64,000 bases of DNA from Pandoraea pnomenusa (GCF_000767615.3 NZ_CP009553.3:1736001-1800000); one strand, 5' to 3'; shown: positions 9,224-18,580, numbered from the stretch's first letter. Notes: generated from the sequence alone by a model not told the origin. Translations and numbers: made by a program.

Positions 9224-10483
9224 ATGCCCAACGATACCCGCCCTGCGAACGGACAGTTCGCCACGACGTTGCAGATCGTCTCCACCGTGTTTTTCACGTT
9301 CCTCTGCTATCTGACGATCGGCCTGCCGCTCGCCGTGCTGCCGTCGTTCGTGCACGTCGATCTCGCTTACAGTTCCGTGATCGCGGGGCTGGCCATCAGC
9401 GTTCAGTATCTCGCGACGCTGCTCTCGCGGCCGTACGCCGGTCGAACGGCCGATGCCTGGGGGCCCAAGCGCACGGTCCTTTGCGGACTGGCCGCATGCG
9501 GTGCATCGGGCTTGCTCGTGTCGCTCGGCGGACTCGTCTCCGGTGTGCCCTGGCTGTCCCTGATCACCCTGATTCTCGGGCGCCTCGTGCTGGGCTTCGG
9601 CGAGAGCTGGGTGTCGACGGGCGCGATCATGTGGGGCATTGGGCAAGTCGGGCCGTCGCACACCGCACGGGTCATCTCGTGGAACGGCGTGGCGACGTAT
9701 GGCGCGCTGGCGCTGGGCGCGCCGCTCGGCGTGGCGCTCGACAATGCCTACGGGATCGAGGCGCTCGGCGGTGCGATCGCGCTGGCCGGCGTCGTTGGCC
9801 TGGCGCTGGCGCGCCTGAAGCGCGCAACGCCGGTCATTCACGGCGAACGGCTCGCATTCCGCGCGGTGCTCGGTCGCGTGATGCCATTCGGCATGGGGCT
9901 TGCGCTGGGTTCGATCGGCTTCGGGGCCATTTCGACGTTCATCACGCTCTACTACGCCAGCCATCACTGGGATCACGCCGCGCTTGCCCTGACGGCGTTC
10001 GGTCTTTGCTTCATGGGGGTGCGCCTGCTCTTTGGCAACAGCATCGGCCGTTTCGGCGGGTATCGCGTTGCGATGACTTCGTTCGCGCTCGAAGCCTTTG
10101 GCCTCATCGTGCTGGGGATTGCGCCCACGGGCTTCACCGCGCTGCTCGGTGCGGCGCTGGCCGGCGCGGGCTTCTCGCTCGTGTTTCCGTCGCTGGGGGT
10201 CGCGGCCGTCAATCGTGTGCCGGCGCAGAATCGCGGCGCGGCATTGGGCGCGTATTCCGTTTTCCTCGACGTGGCACTGGGCGTTACCGGTCCGGTGGCC
10301 GGCCTGATCGTTGGCGCGTACGGATACGCGCAGGTCTACCTTTGCGCGGCCATTGCGGCCATCGCGGCGGTGTTGCTCACGCTGTGGATGTCGCGCAACG
10401 TCGCGGCGAGCGAGGCGCACGACGCCGAGCCGGCGGGCCATCGGCCAGCCCGTGCCGCAACCTCTTCGGCCGCGTCTTCCTGA
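9224..10483 (+). CDS. MFS transporter, YhhS/arabinose-efflux-like
   Basis: A 419-residue major facilitator with about 12 predicted membrane helices in two halves. The loop 2-3 signature is recognisable ([16 protein letters not shown], about residues 67-82), followed by [12 protein letters not shown] in helix 4. It resembles the YhhS/YfcJ group of putative exporters. The window carries a second member of the same group at 18581, with matching features such as GRTAD, LGxGES, FPSLG and RGxxLGxYxxFxD. It sits alone between gdhB and an unrelated small secreted protein. The ribosome-binding site before the ATG is weak. The substrate is unknown. Confidence 0.85.
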   Translation: MPNDTRPANGQFATTLQIVSTVFFTFLCYLTIGLPLAVLPSFVHVDLAYSSVIAGLAISVQYLATLLSRPYAGRTADAWGPKRTVLCGLAACGASGLLVSLGGLVSGVPWLSLITLILGRLVLGFGESWVSTGAIMWGIGQVGPSHTARVISWNGVATYGALALGAPLGVALDNAYGIEALGGAIALAGVVGLALARLKRATPVIHGERLAFRAVLGRVMPFGMGLALGSIGFGAISTFITLYYASHHWDHAALALTAFGLCFMGVRLLFGNSIGRFGGYRVAMTSFALEAFGLIVLGIAPTGFTALLGAALAGAGFSLVFPSLGVAAVNRVPAQNRGAALGAYSVFLDVALGVTGPVAGLIVGAYGYAQVYLCAAIAAIAAVLLTLWMSRNVAASEAHDAEPAGHRPARAATSSAASS

Positions 10484-10800
10484 CGACCGTCCGCGCGCCG
10501 CGACTTCCCCGGTCGCGACGTCGCTTGCCAGCGGCCACGTGCGCCGTACCCCCGGTGCGCGGCCTTTGGGCGCGACGCATCGCCACGCCAATGCAATCTC
10601 CCAAAGCACCTTAACGCTGCCGCGATCCCGACACGCGCGGCTCTTTTTCTGAAGTCTCTCCGCACGCACGCGCCTTAAATCGAATTCGCTGTACGAAGTC
10701 AACGGACGTACAACCGCCTCGATCGGCGTAGTGCAGCGCAGTGCGTACGACGTGCGCGTCGTTGGCGTCGCGTCGGCATTCAATGCTTCGGGAGATGACG
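10484..10800. other. Intergenic region, 317 bp
   Basis: Holds a possible terminator at 10619-10648 for the MFS gene. No convincing gene: short open frames here lack ribosome-binding sites and are continuations of frames overlapping accepted genes. The 3' half is less G+C-rich and probably carries the promoter of the secreted protein at 10801, but I see no strong -35/-10 pair. Confidence 0.5.
10619..10648 (+). terminator. Possible rho-independent terminator
   Basis: GCCGCG (10619-10624) and CGCGGC (10636-10641) pair across an 11-nt loop, followed by TCTTTTT. The stem is only 6 bp and it lies 135 bp after the MFS stop codon, so confidence is limited. Confidence 0.4.
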
Positions 10801-11265
10801 ATGGAACACCGTGAACTGGTTTGGGCCGCCTTGCTGGCGGCGTTGATGGTCGTGGCGACGCCGTCGCATGCCGGCGTCCAGGTCGGCGTGCAGCGTTGTC
10901 CGTCGATGGAGGATATCGGCGGCAAGGGGGAGGAATTCACACAGCCGTTGCTGGAAGCCGAGGGGGAGTGGCGCGCCGCGCCACTGGCCAAAGGCGCGCG
11001 CGGGCGCGTCGTGAGCTTCGTCAACGCGTTGGCGATTGGCGAGGGCGACGAAGTCCGCCTTCAGAAGTGCGTCTACAAGCTCGACGTCAGCGGCGAACTC
11101 GATGTGCTCTACGAGCCTGTGTCAAAGGACCGCGCCGTGAGGCTGCCGTCGGGGCCGACGAGTTGGACGCAAACGTCGTTCGCCGGTCTGACGGTGTTTG
11201 TTTGCGAGGCGGCGAAACCGGAGCGCTGCGTGTTCGCGCCGGCGGCGCGTCCCCGGAGCGACTGA
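10801..11265 (+). CDS. Small secreted protein, possibly DUF3757-like
   Basis: A 154-residue protein with a clear Sec signal peptide (about residues 1-24, cleaved after PSHA). The mature start is GVQVGVQRCPSMEDI. A Cys-Pro a few residues into the mature chain followed by an acidic helix resembles small DUF3757-type secreted proteins, but I rate that match as weak. Three mature Cys (in RCPS, QKCV and VFVCE) plus one in PERCVF could form disulfides in the periplasm. The ATG at 10801 is chosen because it begins the signal peptide and follows GGGAG; an upstream GTG would add an uncharacteristic Arg/Ser stretch. It is convergent with the MocR gene, with 15 bp between the ends. Confidence 0.7.
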   Translation: MEHRELVWAALLAALMVVATPSHAGVQVGVQRCPSMEDIGGKGEEFTQPLLEAEGEWRAAPLAKGARGRVVSFVNALAIGEGDEVRLQKCVYKLDVSGELDVLYEPVSKDRAVRLPSGPTSWTQTSFAGLTVFVCEAAKPERCVFAPAARPRSD

Positions 11266-11280
11266 CGGTATTGACCTTAC

Positions 11281-12834
11281 CTAAGCGGCTTGCGACGCCA
11301 CGATCGCCGCAAGTCGTTTGATGAGGCCGGGGATGCGGGCGGCGTCCGTGTCTCCGTAGCCGATCACCAGCCCGTTGTCCGCCGGTTGTGGATCGAGCGC
11401 AAAGCTCGACAGCGCCCGCGGGCCGATCCCTTCGCGCTGCGCCGCCGCCACGATGGCCTTGTCGGGGAACGCCGGGTCCAGACGCACCGTGAGGTGCAGC
11501 CCGCAGCGCTCGCCGATCACCGCATAGCTCGGTCCGAAGTGTGCCGAGAGCGCGTCGCGCAATGCGCTCTGACGCTCCCGGTACAGTCGTCGCATGCGAC
11601 CCAGGTGACGCGCGAACTGGCCGCTGCGAATGAAGTCCGCGAGCGCGAGCTGTTCGAAGCGATGGCCGCCGCGCAGCAATTCGTCGAGGGCATCGCGGGC
11701 TTGCGCGAGCAAGGACGGCGGGAGGATCAGGAAGCCCAGGCGCAGCGCCGGGAACATCGTCTTGCTGAATGTGCCCACGTACACCACGGGAGCGTCGGGC
11801 ACCATCCCCTGCATGGCCGCGATCGGTTCGCCCTGGTGACGGAATTCGCTGTCGTAGTCGTCTTCGAGAATCCAGGCGCCATGGCGGCGCGCCTGCGCGA
11901 TCAGGTCGAGCCGTCGCGCTGCCGAGAGCACACTGCCGAGCGGGTATTGGTGCGACGGCGTGACGTACACGAGCCGCGGCGGCATGCGTTCCCACCATCC
12001 ATCGGGAATCACGATGCCTTCGTCATCCACCCGCAGCGCGTGCAGGCGCACGTCGCTCGAATGAAAGGCGGCCTTGGCGCCGCGATAGCCGGGATCTTCC
12101 ATCCAGACGGCGTCGCCCGGATCGGTGAGCAGGCGTACACAAAGGATCAGCGCCTCGTGGGCGCCTTCGGTGATGACGACCTGCGAGGCGTCGCAGCGCA
12201 CGCCGCGCGAGATGCGCAGGTGGCCCGCGATGGCCTCGCGCAGGGCGGGCTCGCCCAGAGGGTCGCCGTAGTGATAGAGGCGCGGCGGCGCCTCGCGCAT
12301 GACTCGCTCGAGCGTGCGCCGCCACGTACTGGCCGGAAAACGCGTCAGCGCCGGCACGCCCGGGGTGAAGGGGAGCGGTGACTCGCCGGCGCGCGCGGCA
12401 TGACGTGTGGCCGGCAGGCGTTGCAGGCGGCGCGAGGCCAGTGGCGGTGCTTCCGAATCGGACGGCGGCAACGGTGCGACGGTCCTCTGCCTGGCCGCCT
12501 CGGCGGCTTCTGCCGCGATTTGCGGATCGATGGACAGGTGCGCCACACGCGTACCGAGCCGGTGCGGCACGATGAAACCTTCCGCAGCGAGCTGGTCGTA
12601 GACGATCGACACCGTATTTCGGGAAACGGACAAATCTTCAGCGAGCGTGCGCGAGGCAGGCAGCCGCGCACCGGCCGGCAGGCGCCCCTCGAGAATGGCG
12701 TGTTTGAGCCGTGAGAGCAGTTGCTTTTGCAGCGAGGTGCCGCGCCCGGCACCGACGCTCAACGGACTGTCGAAGAGCGCGGCGACGTTTTCGGGAACGG
12801 GTTCGTGCAAGGGCGCAGCCGCTTTGGGATTCAT
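11281..12834 (-). CDS. MocR-family regulator (GntR domain fused to aminotransferase fold)
   Basis: A 517-residue MocR/PdxR-type regulator. The N-terminal GntR winged helix is at about residues 33-100 (LPASRTLAEDLSVSRNTVSI). A linker near 105-150 is followed by a fold-type I aminotransferase-like domain with EDDYDSEFR at 324-332 and the PLP lysine in GTFSK at about K358. Family members sense PLP or an amino-acid aldimine and often control a divergent neighbour, here the GNAT gene at 12941. The ATG at 12834 (MNPKAAAP) is preferred: upstream alternatives would extend into the inter-gene promoter region, which contains a paired half-site. Confidence 0.92.
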   Translation of the reverse strand: MNPKAAAPLHEPVPENVAALFDSPLSVGAGRGTSLQKQLLSRLKHAILEGRLPAGARLPASRTLAEDLSVSRNTVSIVYDQLAAEGFIVPHRLGTRVAHLSIDPQIAAEAAEAARQRTVAPLPPSDSEAPPLASRRLQRLPATRHAARAGESPLPFTPGVPALTRFPASTWRRTLERVMREAPPRLYHYGDPLGEPALREAIAGHLRISRGVRCDASQVVITEGAHEALILCVRLLTDPGDAVWMEDPGYRGAKAAFHSSDVRLHALRVDDEGIVIPDGWWERMPPRLVYVTPSHQYPLGSVLSAARRLDLIAQARRHGAWILEDDYDSEFRHQGEPIAAMQGMVPDAPVVYVGTFSKTMFPALRLGFLILPPSLLAQARDALDELLRGGHRFEQLALADFIRSGQFARHLGRMRRLYRERQSALRDALSAHFGPSYAVIGERCGLHLTVRLDPAFPDKAIVAAAQREGIGPRALSSFALDPQPADNGLVIGYGDTDAARIPGLIKRLAAIVASQAA

Positions 12835-12857
12835 GTGGCACCAAGAGATTGTTCGCG

Positions 12858-12881
12858 AGTGGTGCTTTTCATCGTACCACT
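12858..12881. promoter_or_regulatory. Candidate MocR operator in the divergent promoter region
   Basis: AGTGGTGC (12858-12865) and GTACCACT (12874-12881) are 7/8 complementary across 8 bp. A related half-site GTGGCAC lies at 12835-12841, 24 bp away in direct orientation. MocR proteins such as GabR and PdxR bind combined direct and inverted repeats containing TACCA or TGGTA, so pattern and position both fit. Binding itself is inferred. Confidence 0.5.
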
Positions 12882-12940
12882 GAACCGATACTTTTGACGT
12901 CAGAGACAGCGATGACCCATCCATCTCCAGTGAGGAAGCG

Positions 12941-13666
12941 ATGACCGAAGCGCCGAACTTCAACGAATTCGATCAACCCATCGGGCCGCCGATGCCGGAT
13001 TGGACGCCGCGCGCGTTGCCGCCGCGCACCCCGATCAGCGGGCGCTACTGCCGGCTCGAGCCGATCGACGTCGAGCGTCACGCAAAGGACTTGTACGAGG
13101 CCTACGCGAGCGCTCCGGATACCCGAGACTGGACGTACATGACCACGGGGCCGTTTCCGGACTTCGACACCTATTACGCGCATGCGACCCGACAGGCGGT
13201 GTCGACCGATCCCTTGCACCACGCAGTGATCGACCTGGCGACGGGCAAGGCCGTGGGCACGCTGTCGCTCATGCGCATCGATCCGGCCAATGGCGTGGTC
13301 GAAGTGGGGCACGTGGCGTATTCGCCATTGCTCAAACGTACACGGGCGGGGACCGAGGCGCAGTATCTGCTGATGCGCCGTGCGTTCGACGAACTGGGTT
13401 ACCGGCGGTACGAATGGAAGTGCGATTCGCTCAATGCACCGTCGCGCCGAGCGGCGGCGCGTTACGGCTTCACGTTCGAGGGCATCTTCCGACAGGCGAC
13501 GGTATACAAGGGCCGCAGCCGCGATACGGCCTGGTTTGCCATGACCGACGGGGAATGGCCTGCCATCAGCCGCGGCTTCGAGCAGTGGCTCTCGCCGGAG
13601 AACTTCGATGCCGAGGGCCGGCAGCGCGCGGGACTCGCCGCGTTGATCGCCGCGGCGCGGGTGTAG
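12941..13666 (+). CDS. GNAT-family N-acetyltransferase (RimJ/RimL type)
   Basis: A 241-residue acetyltransferase of the RimJ/RimL branch. The sequence runs from the N-terminal GRYCRLEPIDVERHAKDL region, through beta-4 (GTLSLMRIDPANGVVEVGH), to an acetyl-CoA-binding stretch near residues 130-150 and the motif B helix SLNAPSRRAAARYGFTFEG. The acceptor could be a small amine, an amino acid or a protein N-terminus; the sequence does not decide. A good ribosome-binding site (GTGAGGAAG) precedes the ATG. It is divergent from the MocR regulator, a recurrent pairing that suggests MocR control. Confidence 0.9.
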   Translation: MTEAPNFNEFDQPIGPPMPDWTPRALPPRTPISGRYCRLEPIDVERHAKDLYEAYASAPDTRDWTYMTTGPFPDFDTYYAHATRQAVSTDPLHHAVIDLATGKAVGTLSLMRIDPANGVVEVGHVAYSPLLKRTRAGTEAQYLLMRRAFDELGYRRYEWKCDSLNAPSRRAAARYGFTFEGIFRQATVYKGRSRDTAWFAMTDGEWPAISRGFEQWLSPENFDAEGRQRAGLAALIAAARV

Positions 13667-13744
13667 ACGCGGGCATTACCGCAGGTATTGCTGCTGGCAC
13701 GACCGCAAGCCGACAGGCGCGTTCAGGCGCGCTGGCGAAAACAA

Positions 13745-13774
13745 ACGGCCCGCCGGAGTCATCCGGCGGGCCGT
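13745..13774. terminator. Rho-independent terminator, probably bidirectional
   Basis: Perfect 13-bp stem (13745-13757 with 13762-13774), 4-nt loop GTCA. AAAACAA on the left gives a U-run for minus-strand transcripts. It sits between the convergent GNAT and purine permease genes and serves mainly the permease. Confidence 0.85.
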
Positions 13775-13827
13775 TGGCTTTGACGCGTCAGCTGGATGCC
13801 GACGCAATCTCGGACAAATCTTAGCGA

Positions 13828-15120
13828 TCAGCCCGGGAAGAACACGTACTTCAGCACGAACAGCACGGCGATGACCCAGGCGGCCGGATGGACTTCCCTG
13901 GCACGCCCGGTGAACAACTTGAGCACGGCGTACGAGATGAAGCCGAAGGCCAGACCCGTGGCGATGGAGTACGTGAACGGCATGGCCAGCGCCGTGAGGG
14001 CGGCAGGCGTCGCTTCGGTGACGTCGTCCCATTCCACGTCGAGCAGTTCGCGCAGCATCAGGCCGGCCACGTACAGCAGCGCCGGGGCGGCGGCATAGGC
14101 GGGCACGGAGCCGGCCAGCGGCGCGATGAACAGCGCGAGGATGAACAGGACGGCGATCGTGAGCGCGGTAAGGCCGGTGCGGCCGCCGGCCTGCACGCCC
14201 GAGGCGCTTTCCACGTACGCGGTGGTGCTGCTCGTGCCCAGCAGGGAACCGATGAAGATGGCGATCGAGTCGGCGAACAATGCACGTCCGAGTCCCTTGT
14301 AGTGCGTACCTTCGAGCAGGCCGGCGCGCTTGGCCACGCCCATCAGCGTGCCGGTCGCGTCGAACACTTCCACCAGCACGAAGGCCAGGATCACATGCAC
14401 GAAGCCGGCGTGCAGCGCGCCCGGAATATCGAGTTGGAGGAACGTCGGGGCAAGGCTCGGCGGCATGGCGAAAACGCCCTGGAACTGGTTCAGGCCCAGG
14501 ACCATCGACAGCACCGTGACCACCAGAATCCCGATCAGGATCGCGCCACGCACGCGCAAGGCGTCGAGCACGGCGATCAGGAAGAAGCCGAAGATGGCGA
14601 GCAGGGCCTGCGGCGAGTGGAGGTCGCCCAGACCGATCTTCGTTGCCGGATTGGCCACGACGACGCCGGCGTTACCGAGGGCGATGATGGCGAGAAAGAG
14701 GCCGATACCGGCGGCGATGGCGCATCGCAGCGACTTGGGTACCCCGGCAATGAGCCAGGAGCGAATGCCGGTGACCGTCAGAATGATGAACAGGCAGCCG
14801 GAGATGAACACCGCGCCGAGCGCCTGTTGCCACGTGTAGCCCATGGCGCCCACGACCGTGAAGGCGAAGAACGCATTGAGCCCCATGCCCGGGGCCATGC
14901 CGATGGGATAGTTGGCCACGAAAGCCATGACCACCGAGCCGATCGCGGCGGCCAGGCACGTCGCGACGAACACGGCGCTCTTGTCCATCCCGGTCGTGCC
15001 CAGGATGTTCGGGTTGACGAAAATGATGTACGACATCGTGAGGAAGGTCGTGAGACCCGCCACGATTTCCGTGCGTACATTGGAGCCATGCTCCTCGAGC
15101 TTGAAGAATTTGGTCAGCAA
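13828..15120 (-). CDS. NCS2-family purine permease (adenine/guanine/hypoxanthine type)
   Basis: A 430-residue inner-membrane permease of the AzgA-like branch of NCS2 (AdeQ/GhxP/PbuG group), a nucleobase:proton symporter. The N-terminus (HGSNVRTEIVAGLTTFLTMSY), the helix 3 region PGMGLNAFFAF, and FDATGTLMGVAKRAG with TSSTTAYVESASGVQAGGRTG in helices 8-10 are all typical. Length and helix count (about 13) are normal. A strong terminator follows. The gene could supply purines to the allantoin-type catabolism seen 36 kb away, but it is not linked to those genes. Fine specificity between adenine and guanine/hypoxanthine is not decided here. Confidence 0.92.
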   Translation of the reverse strand: MLTKFFKLEEHGSNVRTEIVAGLTTFLTMSYIIFVNPNILGTTGMDKSAVFVATCLAAAIGSVVMAFVANYPIGMAPGMGLNAFFAFTVVGAMGYTWQQALGAVFISGCLFIILTVTGIRSWLIAGVPKSLRCAIAAGIGLFLAIIALGNAGVVVANPATKIGLGDLHSPQALLAIFGFFLIAVLDALRVRGAILIGILVVTVLSMVLGLNQFQGVFAMPPSLAPTFLQLDIPGALHAGFVHVILAFVLVEVFDATGTLMGVAKRAGLLEGTHYKGLGRALFADSIAIFIGSLLGTSSTTAYVESASGVQAGGRTGLTALTIAVLFILALFIAPLAGSVPAYAAAPALLYVAGLMLRELLDVEWDDVTEATPAALTALAMPFTYSIATGLAFGFISYAVLKLFTGRAREVHPAAWVIAVLFVLKYVFFPG

Positions 15121-15211
15121 CGTGCTCTCCTTGTGACTTTGTTATGCCGTTGTCCGTGTGCAGCGGGGGCGCGCGCATTGTACTGCGGGCGCGTCCGTGC
15201 AAACGAGTTTG

Positions 15212-16252
15212 TCAGAACTTCATGCGCATGCCCACCCCGAAAGTATTCCCGGCGTCGAGCCCCGAGACCTTGTCGTTCAGGTAGGCCGCGTACAGGTCCG
15301 TACGCTTGGAGAGGTCGTAATCGTAGCCGAGCGCCCAGGTGTTACGACTGCTGGTGTTGGCGCCCGAATTCTTCGTGTAGGCGTAGGAAGCCATCACGCG
15401 GCCGCCGCCGAGCGGCACCGAAACCCCGAGCTGACCGCCGTTGGAGGTGAGGTTACCGCCCGTGATCGTGTTCTTGATGTACTGATACTGGCCGAACAGC
15501 TTCACCACCCGGAAGTCGTACGTCATGCCGGCCTGCAACGCCTGCTGATTGCGAAAGCCCGCGATGCCTGCCATGTCGTCGGGCGTCGTATCGAACTTCA
15601 CTTGCTGGTAGGCGAGCGTGGCGGCGAACGGACCATGAAAATACATGGCGGCGGCGCTCCACTTGTTCTGGCCCGTCTCGCCGGCCTTGTTGCCGAAGGC
15701 GTACGAGACGCTGGCGCCCAGGCCCTTGTAATCCGGCGTGGCGTACATCACCGCATTGCTCCATCCCGAGTCGCCCACGATGCCCTGGCCCGCGAGGCCG
15801 AGGAACGTGTGATACACCATCGGGCTGAAGGTATACGAGTCGACGAACGGATTGAAAAGAATCGTCGAGACGAAATAGGACGTCGTCAGACGCCCCATGG
15901 TGATCGTGCCGAGGGTATTCGATTGAAGGCCGACGTAAGCGTTGCGCGAGAAGAAACTGTCGCCCGTGAATCGGCCATAAGTACCGCGTTGCGGCAGGAA
16001 GAAGTCTTCCAGCGTGAAGATCGCCTTCAGACCGTCGCCGAGATCTTCCGAGCCCTTCATCCCCCAGTACGATGTCGACATGCCCCCGCCGCCCTGCGTC
16101 CACGCGCGCTCGCCGCCGGGGGCCTTGGCCGCGCCGACCCAGGCGTCGACCTGACCGTAAAGCGATACGTTCGATTGTGCGTGAGCGACGCCCGCCGCGC
16201 CGCAGACCGCGAGGGCGAGCGCGCCCCGCAGCCAACCTGCTGCCTTGCTCAT
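15212..16252 (-). CDS. Outer-membrane porin, 16-strand general diffusion type
   Basis: A 346-residue beta-proteobacterial porin (porin_4 family). The signal peptide is residues 1-25 (ends AGVAHA), then QSNVSLYGQVDAWVG, the usual first strand. Alternating beta strands, GxKGSEDLG with the conserved loop after strand 2, and a C-terminal aromatic (FGVGMRMKF) needed for BAM assembly are all present. Length is normal for the Burkholderia/Bordetella family. It is upstream of and co-directional with the purine permease (91 bp between stop and permease start), so the two may be co-expressed, though separate promoters are possible. Confidence 0.93.
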   Translation of the reverse strand: MSKAAGWLRGALALAVCGAAGVAHAQSNVSLYGQVDAWVGAAKAPGGERAWTQGGGGMSTSYWGMKGSEDLGDGLKAIFTLEDFFLPQRGTYGRFTGDSFFSRNAYVGLQSNTLGTITMGRLTTSYFVSTILFNPFVDSYTFSPMVYHTFLGLAGQGIVGDSGWSNAVMYATPDYKGLGASVSYAFGNKAGETGQNKWSAAAMYFHGPFAATLAYQQVKFDTTPDDMAGIAGFRNQQALQAGMTYDFRVVKLFGQYQYIKNTITGGNLTSNGGQLGVSVPLGGGRVMASYAYTKNSGANTSSRNTWALGYDYDLSKRTDLYAAYLNDKVSGLDAGNTFGVGMRMKF

Positions 16253-16534
16253 GAATGTGTCTCCGTCTCGTTATGATTTATGCGTGCCTCTGGACTTCCG
16301 TTCGTCACCGACGAGTGCAAGGGGCCGCCTGAGTCATTGACACACTGACTTCGCTTCGCGCGGGTATCGGTGCTGCTTTGAGGCGTGATCATTATTATCA
16401 GGATGCCTCGCGCGAAATATCACGCAGCGTTGATACCCGGTATTACGTTGTTGTCGTCACAGTTCGCGGGTTAACACCGGCAGCCGACCGCTTGCCTCCC
16501 GTTGCGGTCTCCGATCGGCGTTGCGCCGCGTGCG

Positions 16535-17374
16535 CTAACGAATCGCCCGCCAACTGGCGTGATGCGCGGCGAGCCAATTCCGCGCGAGGCTCGGATCGCC
16601 GTGCCGGTTCGGATGAAACGACGGCGCGAGGTATTTCAGCATCGGCCCAGTGCTGCGCCAGACCACGCCGTCGCGGCCGAAGAACATCGTGGCGAATCCC
16701 CACCACGTGCGGGGCTTGAAGAGCGTGCCGTCGTGCCAGAGGTTGTTGATCGTCTGCGCGTGGCTCTCGAGCGCGAACATGACGAGCACGTAGAGATAAG
16801 TGAGCACCCGTTGGCGTTCGCTGCCGCCAAGCGCACGGTACAGATCGAACGCCACCGCCTTGTGCTCCGTTTCCTCCGCCGCATGCCAGCGCCACATCAG
16901 GCGCATTTTCGGTTCGGCGTTCGCCAGCCATCGGTCATAGCGCAATGCGCCGTCGCCGAACACCGCGGTGCAGTGCTCATACGCCGCGGTGACCGCGAGC
17001 ATGTACATCGGCGAGAGTTTGCGGCGGTGGGCCCAGCGAATGCGCCGGTTCGCCCAGTTCTCCCAGTGGTTCACCAGCCCCTGCCTGGCCAGTTGCGCGT
17101 TGTACTGACCATGCAAATGGCGATGCGTGGCTTCCTGCCCGATGAATTGGGCGATGTCGGCGCGCAACGTGTCGTAGCGGGCGTCCGCCGGAAGCCGATC
17201 CATCGTGTTGCGCACCGAGTCGATGAACGACTGCTCGCCGACCGGAAAACTCATCGACAACGCGTTGTAGTACATCGTTCGATAGGCGTCGCCGCTGTGC
17301 CAGTGCCGATCGAAGCCGGCGGCCAGATCGACCGTCAGCTTGCGCACGGTCAGCGCGGAAATGTCATGGCTCAT
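16535..17374 (-). CDS. PF10118-family metal-dependent hydrolase-like protein
   Basis: A 279-residue protein of the predicted metal-dependent hydrolase family PF10118. It has a ferritin-like helical core with likely metal ligands in IGQEATHRHLH (about residues 87-97), a second Glu/His pair in AAYEHCTA, and HAAEETEHKAVAFDLY. This two-metal pattern suggests a di-iron or similar centre. The biochemical reaction of the family is not established. One or two hydrophobic segments near residues 185-205 could attach it to the membrane. It is divergent from a TetR gene (115 bp), which probably represses it. Confidence 0.8.
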   Translation of the reverse strand: MSHDISALTVRKLTVDLAAGFDRHWHSGDAYRTMYYNALSMSFPVGEQSFIDSVRNTMDRLPADARYDTLRADIAQFIGQEATHRHLHGQYNAQLARQGLVNHWENWANRRIRWAHRRKLSPMYMLAVTAAYEHCTAVFGDGALRYDRWLANAEPKMRLMWRWHAAEETEHKAVAFDLYRALGGSERQRVLTYLYVLVMFALESHAQTINNLWHDGTLFKPRTWWGFATMFFGRDGVVWRSTGPMLKYLAPSFHPNRHGDPSLARNWLAAHHASWRAIR

Positions 17375-17488
17375 GGTGTCGTATCTCCCCGGTCGGGTTG
17401 AGGAATCGCTTGATATCCGGTGCGAATGTGAGCATTATTCATTTTTCAGGCGCCTGGCCGCAACTCGCTTCCCACTCAGATTTTCCTC

Positions 17489-18139
17489 ATGTCCACCACC
17501 AAGCCGCCCACGTCGCCGAATGCCTCGTCCACCATGCGAAAGCGGCCGATGCAGGCTCGCGCGCAACATACCGTCGAGACCATTTTCGAGGCCACCGCTC
17601 AGGTTCTCGACGAAGAAGGCGAAGCCGCGCTCACGACCAATCGCATCGCGAGGAAGGCGGGTTTCTCCATCGGTACGCTTTATCAGTACTTCCCCACGAA
17701 GGAGGCGATCCTGCTCGCGATGATCGCGCGCGAGCGCCGGCGGGTCATGGACGAACTCAATGAGCGCATCGCGCGCGCCGCGCAAGAGGGCGCCGACCCC
17801 GAACGTGTCATTCGCGAGCGGCTGCGTGTGCTGATCGAGGCGTTCGGTGCGGGGGGGCGCGTCAAGCGTTCGCTCATCAAGATGGCGTGGCAGCTCGACC
17901 ATCACGAGAACATCATGCAGGCCATGCGCGAGGCCGCGGAGCACATTGCCGTCGCCATGTCGCGGCGCGACGCGCCCGAGATGCGCCCGCCGAGTGCTGC
18001 GACCGTGTTCGTGCTCACGCGTGCCGTGATGGGCACGCTGCGCTCGGCGGCGCTCGAAGACTCGCCGTTGCTTGGCACGCCTGAATTCGAGGACGAGCTT
18101 TACCGGTTGTGCTGGGGGCTCCTGCGCGCGGACACTTGA
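17489..18139 (+). CDS. TetR/AcrR-family transcriptional regulator
   Basis: A 216-residue TetR regulator. The N-terminal domain has the family pattern (QHTVETIFEATAQVLDEEG, then NRIARKAGFSIGTLYQYF as helix-turn-helix at about 50-68). The C-terminal ligand domain is variable. It is divergent from the PF10118 gene; the shared region has a weak inverted repeat AATG-TGAG-CATT at 17425-17436 that could be part of an operator. Control of the divergent hydrolase-like gene is inferred from the arrangement. The effector is unknown. Confidence 0.9.
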   Translation: MSTTKPPTSPNASSTMRKRPMQARAQHTVETIFEATAQVLDEEGEAALTTNRIARKAGFSIGTLYQYFPTKEAILLAMIARERRRVMDELNERIARAAQEGADPERVIRERLRVLIEAFGAGGRVKRSLIKMAWQLDHHENIMQAMREAAEHIAVAMSRRDAPEMRPPSAATVFVLTRAVMGTLRSAALEDSPLLGTPEFEDELYRLCWGLLRADT

Positions 18140-18580
18140 GGCGGTCCGGGGGCCAGCCCCGTCGCCGTTGGCGCAAGGGTGTGACGCGCCTCGACTTGCC
18201 TTACGCAAAGTGCGTGGCTAGAATGCGAACTGATTTTTGGTATCCGGCGATGTGATCGGCCGGTGCCACGTAAGCGTTCACGTGAACCAACGCATACTCC
18301 GCGACAGCGGCCGGGCGATCCGGCACGTCGGTCGAGGGGCGTGCGTTCGTCGATGAACCACCGGGCAGCCCATTCGGCGCAATCCCCGGTTCTCCACGCG
18401 CCACAAGCGCCTTCTCTCCCGATTTGTCCGTACTGCCGGTTCGTTCCGATGCCTGCGTCGCGATCGTTCGCCCGCCGGCTCGCGCTCGCGCCGCGCCCAT
18501 CGGTATCGATGCCCTGTCGCTTCGGTCGCCGACGTGTGCGCGGCACTCGCGTCTGCCGGCCCCTCATGGAGTCTTGACAC
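18140..18580. other. Intergenic region with long leader, 441 bp
   Basis: Contains a good sigma-70 promoter at 18196-18224, which predicts a leader of roughly 350 nt before the MFS start at 18581. Several short overlapping open frames occur in the leader, but none has a convincing ribosome-binding site or recognisable product. I see no riboswitch class I know. Confidence 0.5.
18196..18224 (+). promoter_or_regulatory. Sigma-70 promoter
   Basis: TTGCCT (18196-18201), 17-bp spacer, TAGAAT (18219-18224). It points toward the MFS gene at 18581. Confidence 0.6.

Noticed and set aside
10741..10800. Longer GTG start for the small secreted protein
   Set aside because: It would bury the signal peptide 20 residues inside; the ATG at 10801 begins it properly.
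15121..15211. Purine riboswitch before the NCS2 permease
   Set aside because: The gap to the porin gene is only 91 bp and no conserved purine-aptamer core is visible.
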